Shown piece after piece: positions 35,101 through 41,344 of a stretch of DNA of 64,000 nt (its first letter is position 1; the number at the start of each line of letters is the position of its first letter). The stretch spans positions 186,001 to 250,000 of the forward strand of contig JAUHXC010000005.1 in the NCBI GenBank assembly GCA_030427205.1. Direction: 5' to 3'. This DNA comes from a bacterium (GTDB taxonomy: Bacteria > Myxococcota_A > Bradymonadia > UBA7976 > UBA1532). The notes under the pieces were generated by a model. That model worked only from the letters and a program-made list of their open reading frames with translations. It did not search any database and was not told the origin of the DNA. A program made the position numbers and the translations under genes.

Positions 35101-38100
35101 AGGCGTTTCCGGTTCACCGCCCCCGGCACCATCGACGGCTGGCGCTTCGTCGTCGTCGGCCCCGAAGGCCAGACCGTGCGCACCGCCGAGGGCAGCGGCC
35201 CGCCGCCGTCCGATCTGGAGTGGACGCCCGACGCCGCGCTGGCCCCCGGGCTCTACCGCCACCGGCTGACGGTGCGCGCCGGCGCCAGCCTGGCCCAGAG
35301 CCCGGTCCTCGGGCTGCGAATCGGTGAAGGGGCCCCGGCCGTCGTGCAAGCGCCGGGCAAATGGGGGCTGCTGGTCGACGGTCAGCGGGCGCCGCAGACC
35401 GCCGACGGCCGCTTCGTGCTCAGCCGGCAGGTGATCGGCGAGACCCCGGTGTTGATCGACGCCCGCGGGCCCGATGGCGGGCGGGTGGTCTTCTTCGCCG
35501 CCCCGCCGCCGGCCGCGCGCGTCGCCGAGGACCGGGCGCTCGACCTGAAGTCCCCTGCCCCGCCGCCGGCCGCGGCGCCGACCGAGAGCGCTGGCCCGCC
35601 CACGCTCGGCGGCGGCGGTCCGGTGCCCGGGCTCAGCGTCACCCCGCGCCCGGCGACCGCCGAGCGGCCCGCCTTGCCCGCGCCGGCCGCGGTGGTGCTG
35701 CCGACCGCGCTCGACGCCGCCACGCTCACCGAGATGGACCAGTTCGGCCGTCAGGCGCTGCTGCAGGCCCTCGCGCCGCTGCTCGCCGGCGCCGACGCCG
35801 CCGTGCCCGCCCGCGAGCTGGCGGTCGAGCTGCCGGCGACGGGCGCCACCGTCGGCCGCTCGGTGCCCATCCGCGGCACGACCGCGCCGGGCAATCGGGT
35901 CTTCCTCAACGGCGCCGAAGTCGCCGTCGATCGCCAGGGGCGCTTCGCCGGCGCCGCCGAGCTGCCGCCGGGCCCCGGCCAGCTCGAGGTGGCCGCGGTG
36001 GACGGCGAAGGCAACCGCGGGGTCATCCGCCGCGACGTCGTGGTGCCCGACAGCGACTGGTTCCTGCTCGCGCTCGGCGAGGGGGTCACCGGGCAGCTCG
36101 AGAGCGCGCTGGCCGGCGTCGAGGACCACACCCGCTTCACGGTGGGCGACAGCGTCTACGTGCACGGGCGGGCGGCGGCCTGGTTCAAGGGCTACATGAA
36201 GGGCGCCGACATCCTCGACGGCCTCATCGACGAGTACCGGGCCGAGGTGCACCTCGATACCGCCCGCCGGGCCGAGTTCGAGGGCGCCTTTCGCCAGCTG
36301 GTCGACCCCGAGATGTTCTACCCGGTCTACGGCGACGCGGCGGACGTCACCAAGCCGGTCAATACCCGCGGGCCGCTGTACGTGCTGCTCGAAGCCGACG
36401 CCAACAAGGCCCGCATCGGCAACTTCCTCACCGGGCTCGAAGGCATCGAGTTCTTCCGCTACGACCGCGCGCTCTACGGCGCCGCCGTCGAGATCGATCA
36501 GGCCACCGGCGACTTCCACCATCGGGTGACGGCGTTCGTCGCCGACGGCGACCTCGGCCAGCGCCACGCCTACGTCGAGCTGCGCGGCACCGGCGGATCG
36601 CTCTACTACCTGCCCCATCGCGATCTGGTCGAAGGCTCGGAGCAGCTCTTCCTCGTCGAGCGCGACCGCATCTCGGGCATCGAGCGCAGCCGCACGCCGC
36701 TGGCCCGCGACGTCGACTACACCGTGCGCTACGACGACGGCCGCATCCTCATGAAGCAGCCCGTCTCGTCGGTGACCCTCGACAGCTTCGGCGCGCGCCT
36801 GCAGCCCGATCGGGGCGAGGTGCTCGACGGGCACCCGGTCTACATCGCCGTCGAGTACGACCACCAGGACCCCTTCGCCGAGGGCGAGACCGCCGTCGGC
36901 GTGCGCGCCGCCGAGAGCTTCCGCGACATCGTGAAGGTGGGCGGCGGCTGGGTCCGCGAAGACCGCGCCGACGGCCGGCCGGCCTATCAGCTGTGGGGCG
37001 CCGATCTGACCCTGCGCGCGGGCCGCCGCACCCAGCTGCAGGCCGAGTGGGCTCGCAGCCAGAGCCAGAGCGCCGAGAACCTGCGCAGCGAAGACGGCGG
37101 GCTGTCGTTCGAGGGCTTCAACGGCCGCGACGGCAGCCGCGCCCGCGGCGACTCACTGCTGGTGCGCGGCGGCCTCGAGCTCGACGACCTCGTCGGCGAG
37201 GGCGACCGCGACTGGTGGTACACCGAGGCCTACTGGCAGTACGTCGCGCCCGGCTTCTACGCCGGCGGCACGATTCAAGAGCAGGGCCTCGAGAAGTACG
37301 GCGGCGCGAGCCGCTTCGACCTCGGCGGCGGCCACGGGCTCTTCCTGCGCCACGACGGGGTCGTCGCCGACGCGCCCGAGACCCAGGGCGCCAGCGTCTT
37401 CTCCGCCTTCCGCCGCGATACCACGCGGGCGGGCTATGGCTACCGCACCGACGCCCTGACGCTGGACGTCGAGCTGGTGCACACCACCTTCGACCCGGGC
37501 GACGGCGGCAGCGATCCGATCGGCGCGCCCGAGGGGGTGACCGGCACCGGCAGCACGACGACCGACGCGCTCAACGCCGGCATGCAGTACCGCTTCGCCC
37601 CGCGCTGGACCGCGCTGCTCGAGCAGGAGCTGATCCTGCGCAGCGACGACCGCATCCACGACGAGACGCTCGATCTGCTCACCACCAGCGTCGGCGTGCG
37701 CTACCAGATCGACGACACCTTGCAGGCCGAGGTCATCGAGAGCCTGCGCTGGAGCGGCGCCAACGCGACCCAGATCGGCCTGCGCAGCCAGATCGACGAG
37801 CGCACCACCGTCTACGCCCGCGAGCGCTTCACCCGCGACGACGCGCGCAACGGCTCGACCACCGTGGTCGGCGGCGAGCAGCTCTTCGGCCACGACGGCA
37901 GCGGGCGGGCCTACGGCGAGTATCAGCTCGAATACGGCACGCTCGGCCAGCGCGATCGGGCGGTCTTCGGGGTCGGCAAGCGCTGGCAGATCGTCGAGGG
38001 TCTGGCCATCGACGGCGGCCTGGAGCGCAGTCAGGTGGTCGGCGGCACGCTCGGGGAGTTCAGCCGCACCGCGATGACCCTGGGGGTCGAATGGCTCGAC

Positions 38101-38799
38101 GCCGAGCGGCTGAAGGTCACCGGGCGCTACGAGCTGCGCTACGAAGACAACGACGAGTCATTCGATCGCCGCGACCGGCTGCAGTTCCTCACGCTCAACG
38201 CGCTGAGCCTGAAGCTGGACGCCGACTTCACCGCGCTGGTGCGCTTCAACTACGCCTCGACGACGGACCTCGGCTTCGACGCGACCGAGGCCGAGCTGCT
38301 CGAGATGAGCGGCGGCATCGCCTGGCGCCCGGTGGCCCACGACTGGGTCGCGGTGCTGGTCAAGTACACCAAGCGCTACGAGCAGCGGCCGATCGACGTC
38401 TCGATCGAGCAGCCCGATCGAGAAGAGAGCGACGTGGTCTCGCTCATCCCCATCTTCGAGCTGCCCTTCGGCTTCCAGCTCGTCGAGAAGCTCGCCCTGC
38501 GCCGCAGCGCGCTGCGCGCGGCCAACCTGCCGACGGTGGTCAACAATACGGCGCTGTGGATCAACCGGCTCAACTACCACCTGACCGAGACGTGGGACGC
38601 GGGCATCGAGTATCGGGTGCTGACGTCGAGCCTGGCGTCGACCACCGAGCACGGGGCGCTCGTCGAGCTCAACTACATCCTGCAGAAGCGCATCCGCCTG
38701 GGCGCGGGCTACAACTTCACCTCGTTCAGCGACGATGAGTTCGCCGAGTTCGACGCCGACTACGGCGGCCCGTTCTTCCGGGTGACGGCCCACTACTGA
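26182..38799 (+). CDS. Giant surface protein: DUF11 repeats, SdrD-B-like, OmpA-like, C-terminal beta-barrel
   Basis: 4205 residues from a GTG start, with signal peptide GLLGSILLALCAGPASA. An N-terminal beta domain (about 35-350; AYLFWSG, AAWSLILVY) is followed by about 14 DUF11-type repeats of 110-170 residues, from about 350 to 2480, each with a 'LxxxKxx..PGxxxxYxxxVxNxG..A..V.V.DPLP.G' pattern. Two SdrD-B/carboxypeptidase-regulatory-like domains lie at about 2076 and 2489. A coiled segment (2586-2620) and an OmpA-like domain (about 2755-2860, EGHHDNTRGAF..RNQRRNRRID) come next, then an Ig-like domain (about 3211-3288). From about 3571 to the end, alternating strands rich in Tyr/Trp/Arg and a terminal ...FFRVTAHY fit an outer-membrane beta-barrel. 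It probably displays a long repeat arm. It is convergent with the DUF4157 gene. Confidence 0.9.
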   Translation: MSSLHPSRAGLAGLLGSILLALCAGPASARVAGEAHQLFRSHRVVGGVTFTGNTLMTQSAVAPQVNANLLASSAGDVRGVPFDAELEAAYLFWSGSTDGDPDTRATLTTVDGFSADVDADRCVEVDELGGFFDCRADVTALVAAHPGDDAFNGTYRVGDVRAEPGNVRRNGSCRNANCQAKYAAWSLILVYRAPQSGTLRDVFVHDGFRYLNEDDTPGLDAFQIAGFDFPEGGEATLSFFGLEGDSFLGVPPQDSDPVDPCETCFDFLSFGGTRLGDALNPPGNVFNSSSPGGFTLGLDLDRFDVSGLLVPGQNAAQIEVGSGDGLRGGGGEAFLLGWVMLDVERNAPDFGRDETVLQVVPDEAAPGERVVYTLRVSNQGSRDAPNTTVTLALPPGLTYEAGSLRVDGADPIPGDEADNPLADGLNLGLLPFRGDTDRNISFRARVDDAVPPGRRLVTAATVAADTLDAAQQTNDAVLTIVGVDPLDEVIKTAFEESGDGRFAPGEDIAWEIRIVNAGDRPVGGVRLVDDLPRYVDLVRVFSPSGDDRSDPAAGRVEIVDMVVPPGELVVTVQATIHDTARLVGDDGVPADGIEGFPVDNQAVVDAGLEQIPSSPRAGAAAAPTRFVLSPRTDIDNPGTTKIAQDPNGAPARPGDALRFVITVRNVGVDRARVFVDDPLPAAVEGCALTVAWPGLACAGNRVQGFVDVDPGAAASIGVAARIRDDAADGAIIENVAALQAGDQRVVVRAAPLVVEAPQLADIAATKTVIGAVGSGADRTVSAGRTLTWTVRVTNRGRGPSQALTVVDLLGFEYSAVRPERGGVFDPVAGSVTWRLDPLAAGESVDLVVATTLPEDTADNTRLANQARVIGEGPDVLSDDPQTAAVDDPTRVLVTNRPQLVVSKTADQAVYAPGEVVTYTFEVRNDGADVARDVVLSDLLPPAFEAIESPIWQVDGLQARLTPREFVQFNAIQPGQTWRVPLEARLRPALDDGRVVSNQAVAVDSTGQQWVSDDPTTAAAGDPTLVTIRAEAGLTLLKAVGDLNGGEVNPGDTLRYAVTVVSTGNAPARDIVVSDPLPAGLIDVRPLDGGRVIGDRIEWPAVVALDGGERRAFGFTATVDAVPDGTRIINRASAQAGGLRVDSDDPATPAAGDATVVTVRSAADWQLVKQVQAQDRAGVQPGEPLRFTLTLRNAGSGPGLPTVTDDLPAGIVGPFAVDRPDAQIIGRQIRWSPGVVDAGAALTLNIDARLADDAPFGATIVNRAEIADSPVFAEATVDVVARPSLSLEKSVEADPIPGGRVIYTIVVENDGAAPLDDVEVRDPLPAEMTFVGSRPGAGSENGALLWRLGRLEPGQFRTLRVEARLRNNVPPGRIVSNRASAAALDGAAPIAVDSDDPSTPEIDATDFRMAGEAELSLTKALLTPIPPGGMAPGQVVEYAIAVRNTGAVASEPLSVLDRLDGAFVANLSSAVDGQIVDREARWALDPIAPDAEAVLILRARLDGADGLADGQVVANVARLVDADGAERARSDTVEFRVGTGGLLLEKDVQALSLGGYAVGAPIEYRLRVTNERPVAVTDVLVSDALPEGLLDIQPLDGGVFDGDSARVDWTPETTGVLRLIPAGEAVVLRLRARIGPTARPGQELVNEALAQVRDDGAQASARAGLIVAELAELLIDKRVDPGPTDTGATLGYTVRILNVGAVTAEGLTFFDPLPPGVRYAPGSTTVDGLPVADVGGEAPFADGLLVGADDGVAGRLRGGGAITVRFEVIVEAAAGQRVVNRATLVDGAGLEVDDEAEFIVGGAPDLTAFTKEFAIVEDPAADRALIGQTVRWLLTVRNQGRSEALDVEIRDPIGRGLQFRDDVIVVDGAPQTAARDGDAAEFFDGTIRVRIPRIAPGGAATVRFDTAVTDGPSVRNQAFVSAARRPEHPSDDGGDDTNQPTVVPVGEAPRREIRLTKVSDRLPDEVVPAGQAVRFTLRLENNGTVDLSGLSLVEALPPGLEFEGFDPLPPGAAVVVEGDRLRLTPVDLPAGEGLNIVVQTRIAGTLDPSVSELCNVALLEGPGVESATDEACVRVAVLDGELNGAVFEDADGDGIYGATAALDRTFGGMRVALFRAESNDGVIVAEAVTDAAGRYALEAPPGTYTARIFTATDVLMATIGGVVVTPAQPTQTNLLIDPSGRVYDSVDGTLIDGAEVFIYRDEDTDEDPFDPESLAARVLVPPAELEAASQQGQRTANGGLYRFSVRRPGRYMIEVVPPGSSFVSPSLRVPPVPGTAFTDDPEGKVVQSDLPSVEPDADKTYFLAFDLDSADDFFQNNHVPVDPLSALIDVQKRSRRATASIGDIRSFEIDIVNRSPRDLIYDPRTGTGGVYLQDVLPRGLKYVNRTATLVRVRGGAEEPLSAADPEGTRILRFGRLDDVGGERLRRPLDLAAGEHLRLRYHVIVGTDARPRTVLTNRAQLLADGNIPVSRVAEASLRVIADPDFDQGLLLGRVWCDADQNGERGPDEGGLGGVRLYLDNGYMAITDADGRFHFKDIDPGTHAVKIDTAGLLPGAALTTDEVRVIHFTRGLPARVGFGVTCPAETVRGAELALAEEGLQSALTELKERFAVLTGQVDRLRVEYGDAVYEAGPVAVSLYVDGEAAARPDLPAGALGSGAEMEFRITADPRAPRDRWGLYVGPVDGEVARVLGGDGPPPAAFVWDQKGPDGRAMLTPGKAYRYRIEVSSADGTVVGSPEGTFGVGLTRPPAPDLVARFAADQIDDEGQLDDALLEALREALPKLQSAPGPLVIEGHHDNTRGAFSARSYSRRKAQAVRDALVELGVDAEKLVAEGLGSGRPIAPNYTPRNQRRNRRIDVVYRPPAPAEGAEVPAFSAEPVVRVDAESVRPRPDGRFAAVAEVPPEGVVEVHLQMANGARATFPIRIRPGQPRPLAAPRPVMVEGTLPGALTVGGRPTPLPMQIPAVRSPDRMQPGESRRFRFTAPGTIDGWRFVVVGPEGQTVRTAEGSGPPPSDLEWTPDAALAPGLYRHRLTVRAGASLAQSPVLGLRIGEGAPAVVQAPGKWGLLVDGQRAPQTADGRFVLSRQVIGETPVLIDARGPDGGRVVFFAAPPPAARVAEDRALDLKSPAPPPAAAPTESAGPPTLGGGGPVPGLSVTPRPATAERPALPAPAAVVLPTALDAATLTEMDQFGRQALLQALAPLLAGADAAVPARELAVELPATGATVGRSVPIRGTTAPGNRVFLNGAEVAVDRQGRFAGAAELPPGPGQLEVAAVDGEGNRGVIRRDVVVPDSDWFLLALGEGVTGQLESALAGVEDHTRFTVGDSVYVHGRAAAWFKGYMKGADILDGLIDEYRAEVHLDTARRAEFEGAFRQLVDPEMFYPVYGDAADVTKPVNTRGPLYVLLEADANKARIGNFLTGLEGIEFFRYDRALYGAAVEIDQATGDFHHRVTAFVADGDLGQRHAYVELRGTGGSLYYLPHRDLVEGSEQLFLVERDRISGIERSRTPLARDVDYTVRYDDGRILMKQPVSSVTLDSFGARLQPDRGEVLDGHPVYIAVEYDHQDPFAEGETAVGVRAAESFRDIVKVGGGWVREDRADGRPAYQLWGADLTLRAGRRTQLQAEWARSQSQSAENLRSEDGGLSFEGFNGRDGSRARGDSLLVRGGLELDDLVGEGDRDWWYTEAYWQYVAPGFYAGGTIQEQGLEKYGGASRFDLGGGHGLFLRHDGVVADAPETQGASVFSAFRRDTTRAGYGYRTDALTLDVELVHTTFDPGDGGSDPIGAPEGVTGTGSTTTDALNAGMQYRFAPRWTALLEQELILRSDDRIHDETLDLLTTSVGVRYQIDDTLQAEVIESLRWSGANATQIGLRSQIDERTTVYARERFTRDDARNGSTTVVGGEQLFGHDGSGRAYGEYQLEYGTLGQRDRAVFGVGKRWQIVEGLAIDGGLERSQVVGGTLGEFSRTAMTLGVEWLDAERLKVTGRYELRYEDNDESFDRRDRLQFLTLNALSLKLDADFTALVRFNYASTTDLGFDATEAELLEMSGGIAWRPVAHDWVAVLVKYTKRYEQRPIDVSIEQPDREESDVVSLIPIFELPFGFQLVEKLALRRSALRAANLPTVVNNTALWINRLNYHLTETWDAGIEYRVLTSSLASTTEHGALVELNYILQKRIRLGAGYNFTSFSDDEFAEFDADYGGPFFRVTAHY

Positions 38800-38813
38800 G
38801 CGCGCTGCGCTCA
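38797..38813. terminator. Hairpin between convergent genes
   Basis: TGAGCGC-GCT-GCGCTCA, a 7-bp stem with a 3-base loop, begins in the stop codon of the giant gene and lies before the convergent DUF4157 gene. It has no T-run, so it may act as a bidirectional but weak terminator, or only block read-through. Confidence 0.4.
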
Positions 38814-38832
38814 GCTCTCGCTGCGCTCGGCT

Positions 38833-41190
38833 CTACCCGCCCGACCCGCCCAGCCGCCCGGTGCGCTGCGCGTCGAGCTCGGCCTCTTCCTCCAGCTTGG
38901 CCCGCACGACGGCCAGGACCTGCTGCACCCGCTCCTCCATGCGCGCGGTGTCCAGGCGGGGCCCGCTCTCGGCGCCCATCGTCTGGCGCCCCTTGCGGGC
39001 GCGCATCATACCGCCGGCCACCGCCGTCGCCGCCGCGGCGTCGGGCAGCGTCACCGCGTCGAACTCGTCGAACGCCAGCGGCGCGCCGCCGGGCTGCAGC
39101 CAGTCGAGGTAGGCCGCCTCGGTGATCATCGCCTCGGCCTCCTTCTGGCGCACGTCGCGATCGTCTTCCTGGCGGGTGTGGGTCAGCTCGTGGGCCAGCA
39201 AGGCCTCGCCCGTGGCGCTGCCCGGCCGGAAGCTCGCCGGATCGAAGAAGACCTGCTTGCCGTGGGTGAACGCCTCGGCCTGGATCGATCGGGCGAGCAC
39301 TCCCGCCATCGGCCCGGCGAAGAGCATGACGTCCTTGAAGTCGTGGCCGAAGAACCGCGCCAGCCGGGTGCGCACCGTGCCGTCGAGGCTCTTGCGCTCG
39401 TCGGCGAGCGTCTCGGCGACGCCGTCTTCGTCGCCGCGCACGATCTGGTCGAAGAGCGCCGCCGGATCGGCCCGGTCGGCCACCGCCTCGACCCCCACCC
39501 GCAAGGTCTCGACCCGACGCGCGCCGCTGGCGATCAAGGCGTCGGCCAGCGTCTCGGCCAGCACCCGCCCGCGCACACGGGGATCACCGCCCGCCGGGAT
39601 GCGCAGCGGCACCGCCAGCTCGCCCTGCCGGCCGCCGTCGCGCCGCAAGCGCGCCAGCCGCTCGGGGTCGCCGCGCAATCTCGCGTCGAGCACCGCGGGC
39701 AGCGTCGACAGCGCCGTCTGCAGCGCCGCCGCGGCGTGCCCCGCGTCGGCCCCGCCGAGCCCGTCGATCTGGACCCGGCCGATCGAGATCGGCGGGCCCG
39801 CCGCGGCCTGCGGCGCCCGGGCGGCCGAACCGCGTGCTCGGCGCGTCTTCTGTGCCTTCTGCGTCTTCGGCGGCGTCTCGGGCGCGATCGGCCGCGCCAG
39901 CTCGGCCATGAGCTCCTGCAGCGGGCGACCGGTCTCCCGGGCCACCAGAACCGCCAGCCGGGCCAGATCGACCGAGGGCCGTCCCCCAGCACCGCCTCCC
40001 GGCCCTCCGGCCTCTGCGGGCCCTCCGGGCGGCCAGTGAAGGCCTTCCGCCGCCGCCTGCGCCTCGAACGCCCGCAGCAGATCGGCGCGCACCCAGCCCG
40101 GCCGGGCCCGACCGGGCGCCGGCACCTTCACGAAGCCTTTCGACTCGCCGAGGGACGCGGTGGCCTCCCCCGCGGCGAGGTAGCCCACGACCCGGGCCTT
40201 CTCGCCCCGGCTGGACATGATCGGGACCTCGGGCAGCCCCGGCCCCGGCGCGACCCCCGGACCGGTCGGCGGCTCGGGCCGCGGGTGGGCCGTCTCGCGC
40301 TGCATCAGCGCCCGGCGCAGCGCGGCGGTCTCGCCGTCTCCCAGCGCGCCGCCGGTCAGCGCGACCTCGCGGGCCATCAATCGCCGCGCCCGCTCGGCGG
40401 CGCGACGCCCGGCGGCGCTGTCGGGCCGCGTCTGCAGCGCCCGGTCGGCGGCCCGGCGGATCTGACCGCGAAGCGTCTTCAGGGCCCCGTCGGGCGCCGG
40501 CTCACGGGCCACGGCCGCGTCGAGGGCGGCGGTGTAGTCGGCATAGGGCGCGTCGGCGGACGCCGGCAGGCGCACCGTCGACAGAGAGCCGTCGTCGGGC
40601 ACCTCGTCCGGCCCGGCGCCCTGCCCGTCACCCTCCGCCGGGTCGAACCGGCCGGCCCGGCGCAGCCGCGCGGCCAGCCCCCGGCGATCGGGCGCCTCGG
40701 CCAGATGCGCCCGCAGCGCCGGCGAGAGGCGGGCCTCTTCGAGCAGGCGCCGATCGACATCGCGCCGCAGCCGCTCGATCTGCTCGACGACCTCGAGCGG
40801 CGCGTCGTCGAGGCCGGCGGCCATGCCGTCGAGGGTCTCGATGGCGTCGATCAGATCGGCGCCGCGGCTCAAGGCCTGGGGGTCGTCGCGGGTATCGCGG
40901 GGCACCTCGTCTTCGCCGAGCAGGTCGGCGAGCGGCCCGCGACCGCCGAGCATGCGTCGGGTCGCGGACTCGGCGCGGCCGATGCTCGGTTCGAAGGTCG
41001 ACAGGCCCCAGGCGGCGACGCCCATGCCGGCGACGTTGGGCTGATCGAGCAGAAAGCTGCGCCCCAGGCTGCCCTCGAGCGCGGCGAGTCGATCGTCGAG
41101 CACGGCCCCGCCCGACCAGTCCTCACGGGCGGCGCGTAGCCCCGCCAGCGGATCGCCGATGATCGCAGACTGAGCGCCGTCGTCGGTCAT
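38833..41190 (-). CDS. DUF4157 (eCIS core domain) protein with metallopeptidase-like motif
   Basis: 785 residues, no signal peptide. N-terminal helical regions (1-320) are followed by an SH3-like segment (about 325-375; GEKARVVGYLAAGEATASLGESKGFVKVP), a Pro/Gly linker and a middle helical domain. A DUF4157/eCIS-core domain (about 605-690) then has DVMLFAGP..ARSIQAEAFTHGKQVFFDP and HELTH at 667-671 (HExxH form). A charged coiled C-terminal tail follows. DUF4157 is strongly linked to extracellular contractile injection systems (eCIS), where such proteins are carried cargo or assembly factors. No sheath, tube or baseplate gene lies in this window. HELTH could be a zinc site, but no third ligand is assigned, so protease activity is only possible. 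Confidence 0.75.
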   Translation of the reverse strand: MTDDGAQSAIIGDPLAGLRAAREDWSGGAVLDDRLAALEGSLGRSFLLDQPNVAGMGVAAWGLSTFEPSIGRAESATRRMLGGRGPLADLLGEDEVPRDTRDDPQALSRGADLIDAIETLDGMAAGLDDAPLEVVEQIERLRRDVDRRLLEEARLSPALRAHLAEAPDRRGLAARLRRAGRFDPAEGDGQGAGPDEVPDDGSLSTVRLPASADAPYADYTAALDAAVAREPAPDGALKTLRGQIRRAADRALQTRPDSAAGRRAAERARRLMAREVALTGGALGDGETAALRRALMQRETAHPRPEPPTGPGVAPGPGLPEVPIMSSRGEKARVVGYLAAGEATASLGESKGFVKVPAPGRARPGWVRADLLRAFEAQAAAEGLHWPPGGPAEAGGPGGGAGGRPSVDLARLAVLVARETGRPLQELMAELARPIAPETPPKTQKAQKTRRARGSAARAPQAAAGPPISIGRVQIDGLGGADAGHAAAALQTALSTLPAVLDARLRGDPERLARLRRDGGRQGELAVPLRIPAGGDPRVRGRVLAETLADALIASGARRVETLRVGVEAVADRADPAALFDQIVRGDEDGVAETLADERKSLDGTVRTRLARFFGHDFKDVMLFAGPMAGVLARSIQAEAFTHGKQVFFDPASFRPGSATGEALLAHELTHTRQEDDRDVRQKEAEAMITEAAYLDWLQPGGAPLAFDEFDAVTLPDAAAATAVAGGMMRARKGRQTMGAESGPRLDTARMEERVQQVLAVVRAKLEEEAELDAQRTGRLGGSGG

Positions 41191-41208
41191 GGTCTCCTCC
41201 CGATTCGC

Positions 41209-41227
41209 GCCCGACCGCAGGTCGGGC
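41209..41227. terminator. Hairpin downstream of STAND ATPase gene
   Basis: GCCCGAC-CGCAG-GTCGGGC, a 7-bp stem with a 5-base loop, lies between the end of the minus-strand ATPase gene and the start of the DUF4157 gene, 19 bp upstream of that start. There is no T-run. It could end the ATPase transcript or affect the leader of the DUF4157 message. Confidence 0.4.
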
Positions 41228-41286
41228 TGCCAGCATAGCGGGCCTCGCCCCTGCGATCACCCCGAGGACGGGCATCCTGCGCGTGG

Positions 41287-41344
41287 ACCTGCAGCCCGAG
41301 CGCCGACCTGCAGCCCTGGCCCGAACCTACAGCCCGAGCCGCAG
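41287..41344. repeat. Three 19-bp tandem units
   Basis: Copies beginning at 41287, 41306 and 41325 share the core ACCTGCAGCCC with 19-bp spacing (third copy ACCTACAGCCC). The third copy runs into the stop codon and last codons of the ATPase gene at 41327. Not explained by coding sequence. Confidence 0.75.

Noticed and set aside
26521..36864. A 3447-residue open frame on the opposite strand of the giant gene
   Set aside because: It is the antisense shadow of the DUF11 gene. GC-rich third positions keep it open, and its product is low-complexity Arg/Ala/Gly/His with no domain or start signal.
38833..41190. Complete eCIS locus in the window
   Set aside because: No sheath, tube, spike or baseplate gene is seen within the 64 kb, only the DUF4157 protein.
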